Source: an uncultured Lachnospiraceae bacterium (GTDB lineage: Bacteria > Bacillota > Clostridia > Lachnospirales > Lachnospiraceae). Taken from it: a stretch of DNA of 50,170 bases. Under the pieces are notes generated by a model that had not been told where the DNA came from, made no database searches, and worked only from the letters and a program-made list of their open reading frames with translations. The stretch is from positions 580-50,749 of the forward strand of contig ONNQ01000023.1 of the NCBI GenBank assembly GCA_900319245.1, given 5' to 3'. The translations under genes and the position numbers were made by a program. This document shows positions 25,443 to 34,106 of this stretch, one piece after another (positions within the stretch are counted from its first letter, which is position 1; every line of letters begins with the position of its first letter).

Positions 25443-25850
25443 ATGAGAAGCCTTGAAGAACTCCGTGAATTCTTTCGTCACGACCGTTACGCAACCGCGA
25501 CGACAGGCATTGAGATCCTGGAAGCGGGCGACGGCTATGCAAAGGTCGGACTGGCCGTCCATGAAGGCCATATGAATGCAGGAAACCGCGTGATGGGAGC
25601 CGTGTACTACACAATGGCGGATTTCGCGTTTGCGGTCGCCTCCAATCCGGACGCGGGCCATGCACCGATCACGTTTACGCTGTCGAGCCAGATCAGTTTC
25701 CTCACGGCTGCAAGGGGCCAGTATCTGACCGCGGAAGCGCGCGCTGTTCGGAAAGGCAAAAAGGCCAGCTTCTATGAAGCAGAGATCCGGGACGAACTGG
25801 ATACCCTGATCGCGACGGTCTCCTCCACGGGCTTTACCATGGACAAATGA
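25443..25850 (+). CDS. Hotdog-fold thioesterase, PaaI-like
   Basis: The 135-residue protein resembles PaaI-type hotdog thioesterases, which hydrolyse acyl-CoA thioesters. The core reads EGHMNAGNRVMGAVYYTMADFAFAVASN, matching the N-x-x-G-x-x-H/G-x-x-x-x-L-x-D pattern with Asp at the catalytic position, followed by the beta sheet ISFLTAARGQYLTAEARAVRKGKK. GGGAG lies 10 bases before ATG 25443, preferred over TTG 25437. It ends 13 bases before the convergent sortase gene. Its substrate is unknown. Confidence 0.85.
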   Translation: MRSLEELREFFRHDRYATATTGIEILEAGDGYAKVGLAVHEGHMNAGNRVMGAVYYTMADFAFAVASNPDAGHAPITFTLSSQISFLTAARGQYLTAEARAVRKGKKASFYEAEIRDELDTLIATVSSTGFTMDK

Positions 25851-25863
25851 ACCGGTGATCCGG

Positions 25864-26613
25864 TCAGTCGACCATCACAGGAACGGTGACGACGACATAA
25901 CGGGCGTTGTCATACTCATAGGAGCAGGTAGACAGAACGACTATACCGTCGATATGCTTGGGAATCTCGTCGGGTGTGAAACTGGACTGGACCTCAGCCC
26001 AGGACAAATAGGCGTCCAGCTCATCCCGCTCTGTAAAGATCGTATAGATCGGCGCTTCCGCCTCACCGACATATCCGAACAGGACATCCAGCCGGTAGGT
26101 GTGCTCGGGCGTGAGATACCACATGTACTTGTGCTCATCGTAGAACTCCTGCTTGGTGTACTGGTGCAGGGAGGCGAACATGGAGCCGTTCTTCATGTGG
26201 TGCCCGTAGAGAATGGTATTAAAATCACTCAGATCCGCCTGGTTGCGGCAATCCATAAAGATCGTGCCGGCGGAGTTGTACTGTCCGTTGATCATTTGAT
26301 GCAGATACTTTTCATTGTCTTCGGCGAGCGCGACAGGATAATTGATCTGTGTGTCGGGGCTGTAGATCCAGCCGACAACCTCGGGATTGATTTCCTTTAG
26401 CCCCTCGAAATCGACGGTGATCGGACAGACCTGCGGATCGTTATCCGAAAGCGTATTGTCGGGATCCTTTGTGTGACTATACTGAGAGGCTGTATCACTG
26501 TACTGCTTGTCGCCCTCGTGGTACTCGTGGAAGATCTTCCACAGTCTAAACCCGCTAAAAGCGATGATGGCGGAAAATACGATGATCAGGATATTGGAAA
26601 TGGTTCTGCGCAT
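25864..26613 (-). CDS. srtB: Class B sortase
   Basis: The ~249-residue protein has an N-terminal membrane anchor (ISNILIIVFSAIIAFSGF) and a sortase domain of class B. The catalytic His is in ILYGHHM, the Cys in VVLSTCSYEY (about residue 230) and the Arg in DNARYVVV (about 238). Class B sortases attach NPQTN-like or pilin-type proteins to the cell wall. GAGGT just before ATG 26613 fixes the start. No LPxTG/NPxTN substrate or pilin gene is nearby, so this is an orphan sortase. Its transcript probably runs antisense to the thioesterase gene up to the terminator at 25362. Confidence 0.92.
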   Translation of the reverse strand: MRRTISNILIIVFSAIIAFSGFRLWKIFHEYHEGDKQYSDTASQYSHTKDPDNTLSDNDPQVCPITVDFEGLKEINPEVVGWIYSPDTQINYPVALAEDNEKYLHQMINGQYNSAGTIFMDCRNQADLSDFNTILYGHHMKNGSMFASLHQYTKQEFYDEHKYMWYLTPEHTYRLDVLFGYVGEAEAPIYTIFTERDELDAYLSWAEVQSSFTPDEIPKHIDGIVVLSTCSYEYDNARYVVVTVPVMVD

Positions 26614-26884
26614 AGGGTACCTCGTATTGTGTTGTTGTAATAGTGTCATACCACGGTATGGAGCGGGCGTTCATACATTCGGATCCACACCCGACAATCT
26701 TAATATTAAAGTATAATTCGGGATTTGATAATTCTCAAGAAAAACCCATAAAAGAGCAAAAAAGAGGTCTTGACAAGAAAGAGCAGTTGAAGCACTATTC
26801 TGTATTACAAAATGAAGAGACGATCAGCGCCTGACTGCACGTACGAAACTGACTTATGACTTACTTAAAGAAAGAGGATACAAA

Positions 26885-27304
26885 ATGAAAATCAGACTGG
26901 ACGATGTGATGCAGTCTTTCTCCTATCCTTTTCATGCGACCTATTACTATTATATTCCGTTGGAAACTGTATTGATGTTTATGAACGGCATGATATACGG
27001 GAAAGCGGTGCATGGCATCACCACGGAAGAGGACGTGAAAGCGCGTAAAGAGGACTTTATCAAGCTCCCCGATCTGGGAGAGAACGGACGATATAAAGTG
27101 ATGTACGGGTTTATGTCGGCAATTCCGGACGGCAGCGCCAAAGAGAAGGTGCTCGCGGGACTGACAGAAAGGGGCTTTGAAGGTTTTGACGAAGCGGTCA
27201 GAGAGGAAAAGCTTCTTCTGAAATGGTTCAATTACCGTGACGGGATCATCAAAGAATTTTCCAGGCGCTGGTGCAGGGAAAACGGACTGGAACTGATCGA
27301 ATAG
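26885..27304 (+). CDS. UPF0158-family protein
   Basis: The 139-residue soluble protein fits UPF0158: an N-terminal segment MKIRLDDVMQSF, a middle FIKLPDLGENGRYKVMYGFM, and a C-terminal AVREEKLLLKWFNYRDGIIKEFSRRWC with the family's W-F/Y-x-x-R and W-C pattern. The function of the family is unknown. AAAGAGG precedes the ATG. It lies 44 bases before the LCP gene, with which it may be cotranscribed. Confidence 0.72.
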   Translation: MKIRLDDVMQSFSYPFHATYYYYIPLETVLMFMNGMIYGKAVHGITTEEDVKARKEDFIKLPDLGENGRYKVMYGFMSAIPDGSAKEKVLAGLTERGFEGFDEAVREEKLLLKWFNYRDGIIKEFSRRWCRENGLELIE

Positions 27305-27348
27305 TTTCAATGTTCCGTCGCGCATGGCGCTTCGGAAAGAGGATGTAT

Positions 27349-28626
27349 ATGGCAAAAAACAGAAAACAAATTGAAGACGAGATACTCCAAAATGAGGTTC
27401 TCGGAGACGAAGAGGATTACGAAGAATACGCACGGCTCAGGGACGCCAGAGAGGGCGTCCGCGCAAGACAGGTGAGGATCGAGCAGGAAGAAGAGGCCCG
27501 TCAGAGAAGAGAGTATGAGAGGCGCAAGTCTCAAAGGGAAGAGGAGGCGCGCCGGAGAGAAGAGGAAAACAGGCTCAGAACCTATAATAAGAGAAAGAGA
27601 AAGAAATCCCATCCGATTCTCGGGTTCTTGTTTGCACTGCTGCTCCTGCTCATCGTAGCAGCGGTGGGAGGCGCGGCTTATATGCGCTCGCTCCTTACAA
27701 CCGTCAATTCTGTCAATCTCGAGGAGTCCGTGCAGGGCAGCATCTGCCAGCAGGTCAGAGAGGACCCGACTATGGCAGAGTACCAGAATATCGCACTGTT
27801 TGGCGTAGATTCGAGAGAACAGGACCTTTTGAACGGCGATAACCGAAGCGATACGATCATGATCTGCTCCATTCACAAAAAGACCGGGGAGATCAAACTG
27901 GTATCCATCTACAGAGATACGGTGCTCGATATCGGCGGTGGAGAATTTCGTAAGTGCAATGCGGCGTACGCGTTTGGCGGCCCCCAGCAGGCAATCACAA
28001 TGCTCAACGCCAATCTGGACATGAATATCACGGATTTTGTGACCGTCGGATTTGAAGGACTTGCGGATACGATCGACGCGCTGGGCGGCATTGATCTGGA
28101 GATCACAGAAGAAGAACGCGAGTACATGAATAGCTACATGGACGACATGTACTATGAGATCGGCACAGACTATGAGGAAGTCACCGAAGCGGGCATGCAG
28201 CACTTGAGCGGCATCCAGGCTACGGCATATTGCAGGATCCGCTATACGGCGGGCGATGATTTCAGGAGAGCAGAGAGACAGAGAACGGTACTGCAGCTCA
28301 CTTTGCAGAAAGCGAAGGAGGCCAATCCCTTCCAGCTGATTTCTGTCGCGAATGCGGTCCTTGGCAAAACAGCGACCTCCCTGGACAACACGGAACTCCT
28401 GATGCTGATCCTCCGGGCAAGGAACCTGGAACTGACAGAAAGTACTGGATTCCCGTCCGAAGAGGACAGAGTATTTGCAACGATCAATGGCGAATCCTGC
28501 GTGGCACCCTACTATCTGACAACCAATGTGAAGACGCTCCACAGAACGCTCTTTGGGCAGGAGGAGTATGAACCGTCTTCCATAGTCGAAGAGAACACAG
28601 AGATTATCAACAGCTATGTGCAATAA
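27349..28626 (+). CDS. LytR-CpsA-Psr (LCP) family cell-wall ligase
   Basis: The ~425-residue protein has a long charged cytoplasmic N-terminus (about 75 residues of Glu/Arg-rich coiled coil), one membrane helix (ILGFLFALLLLLIVAAVGGAAYM), and an extracellular LCP domain (NIALFGVDSRE; RSDTIMICSIHKKTGEIKLVSIYRDT; INDALGGIDLEI-like stretch; ARNLELTESTGFP). LCP enzymes attach teichoic acid or polysaccharide from lipid carriers to peptidoglycan. The Asp and Arg residues that bind pyrophosphate are present. AAAGAGG stands before ATG 27349. The unusually long basic/acidic coiled coil may recruit partners. Confidence 0.9.
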   Translation: MAKNRKQIEDEILQNEVLGDEEDYEEYARLRDAREGVRARQVRIEQEEEARQRREYERRKSQREEEARRREEENRLRTYNKRKRKKSHPILGFLFALLLLLIVAAVGGAAYMRSLLTTVNSVNLEESVQGSICQQVREDPTMAEYQNIALFGVDSREQDLLNGDNRSDTIMICSIHKKTGEIKLVSIYRDTVLDIGGGEFRKCNAAYAFGGPQQAITMLNANLDMNITDFVTVGFEGLADTIDALGGIDLEITEEEREYMNSYMDDMYYEIGTDYEEVTEAGMQHLSGIQATAYCRIRYTAGDDFRRAERQRTVLQLTLQKAKEANPFQLISVANAVLGKTATSLDNTELLMLILRARNLELTESTGFPSEEDRVFATINGESCVAPYYLTTNVKTLHRTLFGQEEYEPSSIVEENTEIINSYVQ

Positions 28627-28721
28627 ATCACCGGGTACAACATGCGCCGGGACCTTGCAAGCGCTGCGATGCTGAGCAGATATAAACAGATATGAACGGA
28701 CTTGAACAGAAAGGAAGACGA

Positions 28722-29075
28722 ATGAACGTCAAAGAATGCTATGAGCTGATTAAGGGTGACTACGAAGACGTCAAGAGAAGATTCCTCTCTGACAGCAGGA
28801 TCACGCGCTTCGCGCTGCTGTTCTTACAGGACGACAGCATGGATGCACTTAGAAAAGCCATGGAGGAAGATAACTGTGAGATGGCTTTTCAGGCGGCCCA
28901 CACGCTGAAAGGCGTCTGCCTCAATCTCGGACTGACCGGTCTATATGATCCTGTCAATTCGGTGACAGAACTACTGCGCAGCAGCGATCTGGAGACTGCG
29001 AAGAAGGAAATGCTGTGGCTTGAGCGCGAGTTTACGACGACGTATGAAGGTCTGAAAGCGCTCGGGCAGTCATAG
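28722..29075 (+). CDS. Hpt (histidine phosphotransfer) domain protein
   Basis: A ~117-residue single-domain phosphotransfer protein. The phosphorylatable His is in AAHTLKGVCLNLG, the Hpt signature, near residue 54. It would relay phosphoryl groups between a hybrid histidine kinase and a response regulator, but no such pair is adjacent. GAAAGGAAG precedes ATG 28722; the frame from 28692 lacks a ribosome site. It may share the LCP transcript (95 bases apart). Confidence 0.85.
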   Translation: MNVKECYELIKGDYEDVKRRFLSDSRITRFALLFLQDDSMDALRKAMEEDNCEMAFQAAHTLKGVCLNLGLTGLYDPVNSVTELLRSSDLETAKKEMLWLEREFTTTYEGLKALGQS

Positions 29076-29112
29076 AATTTTTATAATAATAAAAAAAATA
29101 TAAATTAATATA

Positions 29113-29140
29113 TTGATGTGTCGGATGAATCTGCTACAAT
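29113..29140 (+). promoter_or_regulatory. mscL promoter with AT-rich UP-like tract
   Basis: TTGATG (29113-29118), a 16-base spacer and TACAAT (29135-29140). About 30 bases of almost pure A/T precede it (29080-29112). Confidence 0.6.
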
Positions 29141-29187
29141 AAGATAAATTAATATTTCATAAACTTTTAGGAAAAGAGGTACAGGAA

Positions 29188-29595
29188 ATGAAGAGTTTTA
29201 TGAAAGAGTTCAAGGAGTTCATCTCCCGCGGCAACGTCATGGACATGGCTGTTGGTATCATCATCGGCGGCGCTTTCACAGCGATCGTCAAGTCTCTGGT
29301 AGATGATATCATCAATCCCCTGCTCGGCTGCTTTGTGAGCATGGATTTCAGCGCATGGAAGATCCCGCTGGTCGGCGATGCATCACTTGGAATCGGCAAT
29401 TTCATCAACGCAGTTATCAGCTTCCTGATCATGGCATTCATCCTTTTCAGCATCATCAAGGCTATGAACAAAGCTGCATCCCTCGGCAAGAAGCCTGAGC
29501 CCGAAGCAGCGCCCACAACCAAGATCTGCCCTTACTGCAAGAGCGAGATCTCCATTGAGGCAACAAGATGCCCTCACTGCACATCCCAGCTTTAA
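29188..29595 (+). CDS. mscL: Large-conductance mechanosensitive channel with C-terminal zinc ribbon
   Basis: The 135-residue protein has the MscL N-terminus (FKEFISRGNVMDMAVGIIIGGAFTAIVKSLVDDIINPLLG) and TM2 (FINAVISFLIMAFILFSIIKAMN). MscL is the homopentameric emergency valve opened by membrane tension. Instead of the usual acidic cytoplasmic helix it ends in a four-Cys zinc ribbon (CPYCKSEISIEATRCPHC). AAAGAGG precedes the ATG. It is transcribed from its own promoter and has its own terminator. Confidence 0.95.
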   Translation: MKSFMKEFKEFISRGNVMDMAVGIIIGGAFTAIVKSLVDDIINPLLGCFVSMDFSAWKIPLVGDASLGIGNFINAVISFLIMAFILFSIIKAMNKAASLGKKPEPEAAPTTKICPYCKSEISIEATRCPHCTSQL

Positions 29596-29647
29596 TCTGC
29601 CGGCCGGACAACGAAGACCGTCTGCGGTGAAACAACGGAACATGCAA

Positions 29648-29678
29648 ACTGCCGCGTAAAACGCGGCAGTTTTTCTTT
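29648..29678 (+). terminator. Intrinsic terminator after mscL
   Basis: ACTGCCGCGT (29648-29657) pairs with ACGCGGCAGT (29661-29670), followed by TTTTCTTTT. Confidence 0.88.
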
Positions 29679-29713
29679 TACAGACTACAGTTTACAGGAG
29701 TACACAGTACAAG

Positions 29714-31153
29714 ATGAGATCCATACTCCAGTCACAAATTGAAGCGCTTTCGGACAAGACGCGCCCCATGCACATGCCGGGACACAAGAGAGTGATGCGG
29801 CCCTCTGATATACTGCCCTATGAGTGGGATATCACAGAAATCGAGGGGGCGGACGATCTGCACGACGCCAATGGGATTTTGAAAGACGCGATGGACCGGG
29901 CGTCCGCACTGTGGAAGAGCCGCCGCACCTGGTTCCTGGTCGGGGGCAGTACCTGCGGCCTTCTTGCCGCGATCCGCGCGGCAGCGCCTTTTGAAAGTGA
30001 GATCATCGCTGCTCGCAATTGCCACCGGTCCGTCTATCATGCCATCGAGCTGGGCGGGTACAAGGTTCACTGGATGATGCCGCCAGAGGACAAGAGCTTT
30101 GACGTGTGCCTTTCGATTACGCCGGAGCAGGTGCAGGCAAGCCTTCGCAAATATCCGGAAAGCGCCTGCGTGATCGTGACGTCCCCCACCTACGAGGGCG
30201 TCATCTCTGAGATCCGTTCGATTGCCGCGCTCTGCCACAAGGCGGAGATCCCACTGCTTGTCGACGAGGCGCATGGCGCCCATCTGGGCCTGTTTGAGGA
30301 GGGCGGATTTCCGGAGAGCGCTGTCCAATGCGGCGCCGACCTCGTGGTTCAGAGCGTGCACAAGACGCTGCCTTCCCTGACCCAGACGGCGCTCCTTCAC
30401 ATGAATGGAGACCTGGTTCGGGAGAAGGAGGTGGAGAGACAGCTCGCGATCTTCGAGACCAGCTCGCCGTCTTACCCTCTGATGATCTCCATCGACAGCT
30501 GTGTCGAAATGCTGCGCGAATACGGCGCCGCGCTGTTTGCCCAGTGGAAGGACATCCTGGACCGCTTTTATAAAAGGGCGGCGGAACTCCATCTGATCCG
30601 TGTCTGGAATCCGGACTTGCGCCAGGGACGCGGTAAGAGCGACATTGTGCGGGACAGGGGCAAAATACTGATCAATTTCCGAAACGCCGGGATCACCGGC
30701 GCGCAGGCCGCCCGGCTCCTGCGCGAGCAATACGGCATTGAGACGGAGATGGCAAGTGGCTGCAACGTGCTTGCCATGACAAGCTGCGCGGACACGGAGA
30801 AAGAGCTTGGGCAGCTCGCCGACGCCCTGCAAAGTCTTGACAAAGCGCTTTCTCTGAAGGAATCGGCAGCGGGCCGTACGTCTGCGATCCCGTCCCTTCC
30901 CCCGGTGCACACGGCCTGTACGATCTTACAAGCCGTAAGCACCGAGCACGAAGATGTCCCTATGGAGGAGAGTGAGGGGCGGATCTGCGCCGAATATCTC
31001 TACGCGTATCCGCCGGGCATACCGATCCTGGCACCGGGAGAGTATATCAAAAAAGAGCATTTGGAGATCCTCAAGCAGATGGAGACAGATGGAAACCGGA
31101 TCCACCACACAGTATCTGAGGAGCCGGACAGGATCACATGCCTTGCCGAGTGA
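29714..31153 (+). CDS. Orn/Lys/Arg decarboxylase family (PLP, fold III group)
   Basis: The 479-residue protein starts with HMPGHKR and carries the family core: EIEGADDLHDANGIL, GGSTCGLLAAI, the PLP-facing Asp in LLVDEAHGAHLG, and the Schiff-base Lys in SVHKTLPSLTQ. It belongs to the short form found in Firmicutes (SpeA/YaaO-like) that decarboxylates arginine, lysine or ornithine for polyamine synthesis; the substrate cannot be told. Its C-terminal EYLYAYPPGIPILAPGE is characteristic. The ribosome site (AGGAG) is rather far from the ATG. It directly precedes the scfA promoter. Confidence 0.9.
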   Translation: MRSILQSQIEALSDKTRPMHMPGHKRVMRPSDILPYEWDITEIEGADDLHDANGILKDAMDRASALWKSRRTWFLVGGSTCGLLAAIRAAAPFESEIIAARNCHRSVYHAIELGGYKVHWMMPPEDKSFDVCLSITPEQVQASLRKYPESACVIVTSPTYEGVISEIRSIAALCHKAEIPLLVDEAHGAHLGLFEEGGFPESAVQCGADLVVQSVHKTLPSLTQTALLHMNGDLVREKEVERQLAIFETSSPSYPLMISIDSCVEMLREYGAALFAQWKDILDRFYKRAAELHLIRVWNPDLRQGRGKSDIVRDRGKILINFRNAGITGAQAARLLREQYGIETEMASGCNVLAMTSCADTEKELGQLADALQSLDKALSLKESAAGRTSAIPSLPPVHTACTILQAVSTEHEDVPMEESEGRICAEYLYAYPPGIPILAPGEYIKKEHLEILKQMETDGNRIHHTVSEEPDRITCLAE

Positions 31154-31157
31154 TGCC

Positions 31158-31187
31158 TTGACAAAAGAAGTAGAGCGTTAGTATTAT
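31158..31187 (+). promoter_or_regulatory. scfA promoter
   Basis: Perfect -35 TTGACA (31158-31163), an 18-base spacer and TATTAT (31182-31187), starting just after the decarboxylase stop. Confidence 0.7.
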
Positions 31188-31231
31188 AGTTGTAGCGTTG
31201 ATGCAATAATTGACAGAAAGAAGGAAATGAT

Positions 31232-31381
31232 ATGAAGCACATTCAGACTTTGAATACCCGTGATATGGCTAAGAGTGCGCAGAACGGCGGCTGCGGCGAG
31301 TGCCAGACTTCCTGCCAGAGCGCATGCAAGACCAGCTGCGGTATTGCGAACCAGGCTTGTGAGAACAAGAACGAGCAGTAA
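31232..31381 (+). CDS. scfA: SCIFF ranthipeptide precursor
   Basis: A 49-residue peptide, too short for usual gene cut-offs. It begins MKHIQTLNTRDMAKSAQ and has six Cys residues (21, 24, 28, 32, 36, 43) in the pattern C-x2-C-x3-C-x3-C-x3-C-x6-C, which defines SCIFF (six cysteines in forty-five). The radical SAM maturase follows at 31500. In SCIFF systems the enzyme installs thioether bonds from Cys to Thr or other residues. AAGAAGG precedes the ATG. SCIFF is near universal in Clostridia, and its role is thought to be signalling rather than antibiosis, not settled. Confidence 0.96.
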   Translation: MKHIQTLNTRDMAKSAQNGGCGECQTSCQSACKTSCGIANQACENKNEQ

Positions 31382-31418
31382 TCAGCAGAAACAACGTACG
31401 GGAAACAGACCGCTCAAT

Positions 31419-31459
31419 TGGCCGGGGTGCGTGAGCACTCCGGCCATTGTTGTGTGTCT
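31419..31459 (+). terminator. Attenuator-like hairpin between scfA and scfB
   Basis: A 12-bp stem (31419-31430 with 31435-31446, one G-U pair) closed by a GTGA tetraloop (GNRA type) is followed by a T/G-rich TTGTTGTGTGTCT. It resembles a leaky terminator that would make scfA mRNA more abundant than scfB. Confidence 0.6.
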
Positions 31460-31499
31460 ATGGTGTCTATACTAAGAACGATCGATAAGGAAAAAGAAG

Positions 31500-32885
31500 A
31501 TGATTCATCAGTATAAGCTTAATGGATATAATATCGTGCTGGACGTATATAGCGGCAGCATTCACCTCACGGATGAGGCGGCCTACGACGCGATCCGGTA
31601 TGTGGACGAGGGAAAGACGCGGGAAGAGGCAGAGAAACTTCTTCTCGATAGTTACAAAGACCAGGGGATCACGAAGGAAGATATAGCGGACATTTTCTCT
31701 GATATAGAGGAACTCAAAAGCGCCGGAAAGCTCTTCACACAGGATGTGTACCAGGATCACAAGTACGACATGAAACAGAGAAATACGGTCATCAAAGCGC
31801 TCTGTCTTCTTGTCGCGCACACCTGCAATCTCAACTGTGAGTATTGCTTTGCCTCCCAGGGAAAGTTCCAGGGCTCTGCAGGTCTGATGAGCTTTGAGAC
31901 CGGCAAACGGGCGTTGGATTTTCTGGTCGAGCACTCGGGTTTTCGAAGAAATCTGGAAGTGGACTTTTTTGGCGGAGAGCCGCTCATGAACTTTGAAGTC
32001 TGTAAGCAGCTCGTCGCGTATGCCAGAAGCATCGAGAAGGAGAAGAAAAAGAATTTCCGTTTTACCTTGACCACAAATGGCGTCGGCGTCACGGACGAGG
32101 TGATCGAGTGGGCAAACCGCGAGTGTCACAACGTCGTGCTCAGTCTCGACGGCAGAAAAGACGTCAACGACCGCTTCCGCGTGGATTATAAGGGAAATGG
32201 AAGCTATGACCGCATTGTGCCGAACTTCCGCAAGTTCGTGGACGCGCGGGGCGGCAAGGGCTACTACATGCGCGGCACCTATACGCACTTTAACACAGAC
32301 TTTACCAAGGACATCTTCCATATGGCAGACGACCTCGGTTTTACAGAGCTCTCCATGGAACCGGTCGTTACATCGCCGGACAGCCCCAGTGCGCTCACGA
32401 AGGAAGATCTTCCGGTTCTCTTTGAACAGTACGAGATTCTCGCCAAGGATATGCTGCGCAGAGAACGCGAGGGCAAGCCAATCACGTTCTATCATTACAT
32501 GATCGATCTGGAGCACGGACCCTGCATTTATAAGCGCATTTCCGGCTGCGGATCCGGCACGGAATATATGGCCGTCACTGCGTGGGGCGATCTCTACCCC
32601 TGCCACCAGTTCGTGGGAGACCCCGACTATAAGCTGGGCGACATCTGGAACGGCGTGACCAATACGGCCAAACAGGATGAATTCAAGTATTGCAACGTCT
32701 ATTCCCATCCGGAGTGCCAGGACTGCTGGGCCAAACTCTATTGCTCGGGCGGATGCGCCGCCAACGCGTACCATACGACCGGAACCATCCAGGGCGTTTA
32801 CCAATATGGGTGCGAACTGTTCAAGAAAAGGATCGAGTGCGCGCTTATGCTCAAGGCAGCCACGGCTATGGGAGAGGAGAACTGA
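31500..32885 (+). CDS. scfB: Radical SAM SCIFF maturase
   Basis: The 461-residue enzyme carries an N-terminal peptide-binding region, the radical SAM motif CNLNCEYC (C-x3-C-x2-C) near residue 110, FFGGEPLMNFE, and a SPASM auxiliary-cluster domain (CGSGTEYMAVTAWGDLYPCHQF; CQDCWAKLYCSGGC). It forms thioether bridges in the adjacent SCIFF peptide. AAGGAAAAAG precedes the ATG. Its stop codon directly abuts the stop of the convergent XRE gene, with no bases between. Confidence 0.96.
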   Translation: MIHQYKLNGYNIVLDVYSGSIHLTDEAAYDAIRYVDEGKTREEAEKLLLDSYKDQGITKEDIADIFSDIEELKSAGKLFTQDVYQDHKYDMKQRNTVIKALCLLVAHTCNLNCEYCFASQGKFQGSAGLMSFETGKRALDFLVEHSGFRRNLEVDFFGGEPLMNFEVCKQLVAYARSIEKEKKKNFRFTLTTNGVGVTDEVIEWANRECHNVVLSLDGRKDVNDRFRVDYKGNGSYDRIVPNFRKFVDARGGKGYYMRGTYTHFNTDFTKDIFHMADDLGFTELSMEPVVTSPDSPSALTKEDLPVLFEQYEILAKDMLRREREGKPITFYHYMIDLEHGPCIYKRISGCGSGTEYMAVTAWGDLYPCHQFVGDPDYKLGDIWNGVTNTAKQDEFKYCNVYSHPECQDCWAKLYCSGGCAANAYHTTGTIQGVYQYGCELFKKRIECALMLKAATAMGEEN

Positions 32886-33116
32886 TCACGCACTGGGATA
32901 TTCCTTGCGAATGTTGCTGATACCGCATATATAGTTGAGGTCGACGTCATAGTATCTGGCAAGCGTGATCAGCGATTCCAACGGGATCCTGAGACGACCG
33001 GTCTCATAGTCGGAATAGGTCCGGGGAGACACTTTGAGAAGAACGGCAAGATTTTTCTGTGTCAGTTTGTTCTGGGTGCGAAGTTTAAGAATACGGGACC
33101 TGCATGTAACACGCAT
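32886..33116 (-). CDS. Small XRE/Cro-type helix-turn-helix regulator
   Basis: The 76-residue protein is a single HTH domain: LKLRTQNKLTQKNLAVLLKVSPRTYSDYETGRLRIPLESLITLARYYDVDLNYICG is recognisable in pieces as Cro/CI-like, ending in a short tail. It lacks a sensor domain. AAAGGA lies 11 bases before ATG 33116. It is convergent with scfB and divergent from the S4 gene, so it may regulate either or a distant target. Confidence 0.87.
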   Translation of the reverse strand: MRVTCRSRILKLRTQNKLTQKNLAVLLKVSPRTYSDYETGRLRIPLESLITLARYYDVDLNYICGISNIRKEYPSA

Positions 33117-33308
33117 GATGATATGTTCCTTTCGATCAGAGAATAGATTGTCCGCAGACAGTTAGAAAATTAGATTGGGTGCGGCGTTTGCCACATCAGC
33201 TATTATAATACAAACTTGGCCATTTGGGGTCAAAATACAGGAGCGAAAATACGAAAATGGCGGCCAGCCGGACAGCCCCGGTCGGCCACGTATGAGAGAT
33301 AGAACATT

Positions 33309-34106
33309 ATGGATGAGAGAGAAGTACTGCGGGGCCGGATCCGGGACCTGTGGAACCGGACGCAGCAGGGCGACTACCTGAATCATACAGGCTTTCTGGC
33401 ACTGGATCTGCAGTCTTACGCCATGCAAGTCATCCGAGAGGAGAAGATTCCCATGCATTCGAGCGCAGGCGCCTACTGCGCCTTTCGCGGAGGATATGAG
33501 GAAGCAGACCGGAAAGTGCTGTGCATGGTCCCCTCTTATATGCGTGAGGAGGATCTGGACGCCGGGATCGCACAGGGGGAAGGCGTATTTACCTGCGTCA
33601 GGATCGCAGCGGTGAAAGCGGGCTTTGCGACGCCGCCGACCCACAGAGACTACCTGGGAAGCCTGATGCATCTGGGCATTACGCGCGAGCAGATCGGCGA
33701 CATTATCTGCCGCGAGGAGGAGGCGTATGTCTTCGTGCTGCGGGACATTGCGCCGTTTGTGTGCCGGGAACTGACAAGGGTGCGCCATACAACCGTCACG
33801 ACAGCTATTACAGCGCCCGGCGAATGCCCGGCAGTCGTCAATACCAGGCTGGAAAGCGGAAGCTCTGCCTCCGAGCGTGTCGACAGCCTTGTGGCGCTGG
33901 TCTTTCATTTGTCCCGTTCGCAGGCCCAGCGGCTGATCGAACAGGAGAAGGTATTTGCGGATGGGCGGATCATCACGTCCAGTTCCTACACGCCCTCGCA
34001 GGGAGAGCGGATTTCGGTCAGAGGCCATGGCAAATTCCGCTATCTGGGAACCGACAAGACGACGCGCAAGGGCAGACTGATCGTCCGCTTCGAACGCTAT
34101 ATATGA
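33309..34106 (+). CDS. YlmH-like S4-domain RNA-binding protein
   Basis: The 265-residue protein has an N-terminal domain with a HxGYxEAD-type stretch (AFRGGYEEADRKVLCMVP), middle block HRDYLGSLMHLGITREQIGDI, and a C-terminal S4 domain (SERVDSLVALVFHLSRSQAQRLIEQEKVFADG). This matches YlmH/RqcP2, which in Bacillus binds stalled 50S subunits in ribosome quality control. The usual ylm/divIVA neighbours are absent. The ribosome site is weak (GAGAG at -12). Confidence 0.88.
   Translation: MDEREVLRGRIRDLWNRTQQGDYLNHTGFLALDLQSYAMQVIREEKIPMHSSAGAYCAFRGGYEEADRKVLCMVPSYMREEDLDAGIAQGEGVFTCVRIAAVKAGFATPPTHRDYLGSLMHLGITREQIGDIICREEEAYVFVLRDIAPFVCRELTRVRHTTVTTAITAPGECPAVVNTRLESGSSASERVDSLVALVFHLSRSQAQRLIEQEKVFADGRIITSSSYTPSQGERISVRGHGKFRYLGTDKTTRKGRLIVRFERYI

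Noticed and set aside
26507-26834. Short plus-strand frames upstream of the UPF0158 gene
   Set aside because: They overlap the sortase start or AT-rich spacer and lack ribosome sites.
31467-32804. 445-codon minus-strand frame opposite scfB
   Set aside because: The plus strand encodes an unmistakable radical SAM/SPASM enzyme; the antisense frame is a shadow.
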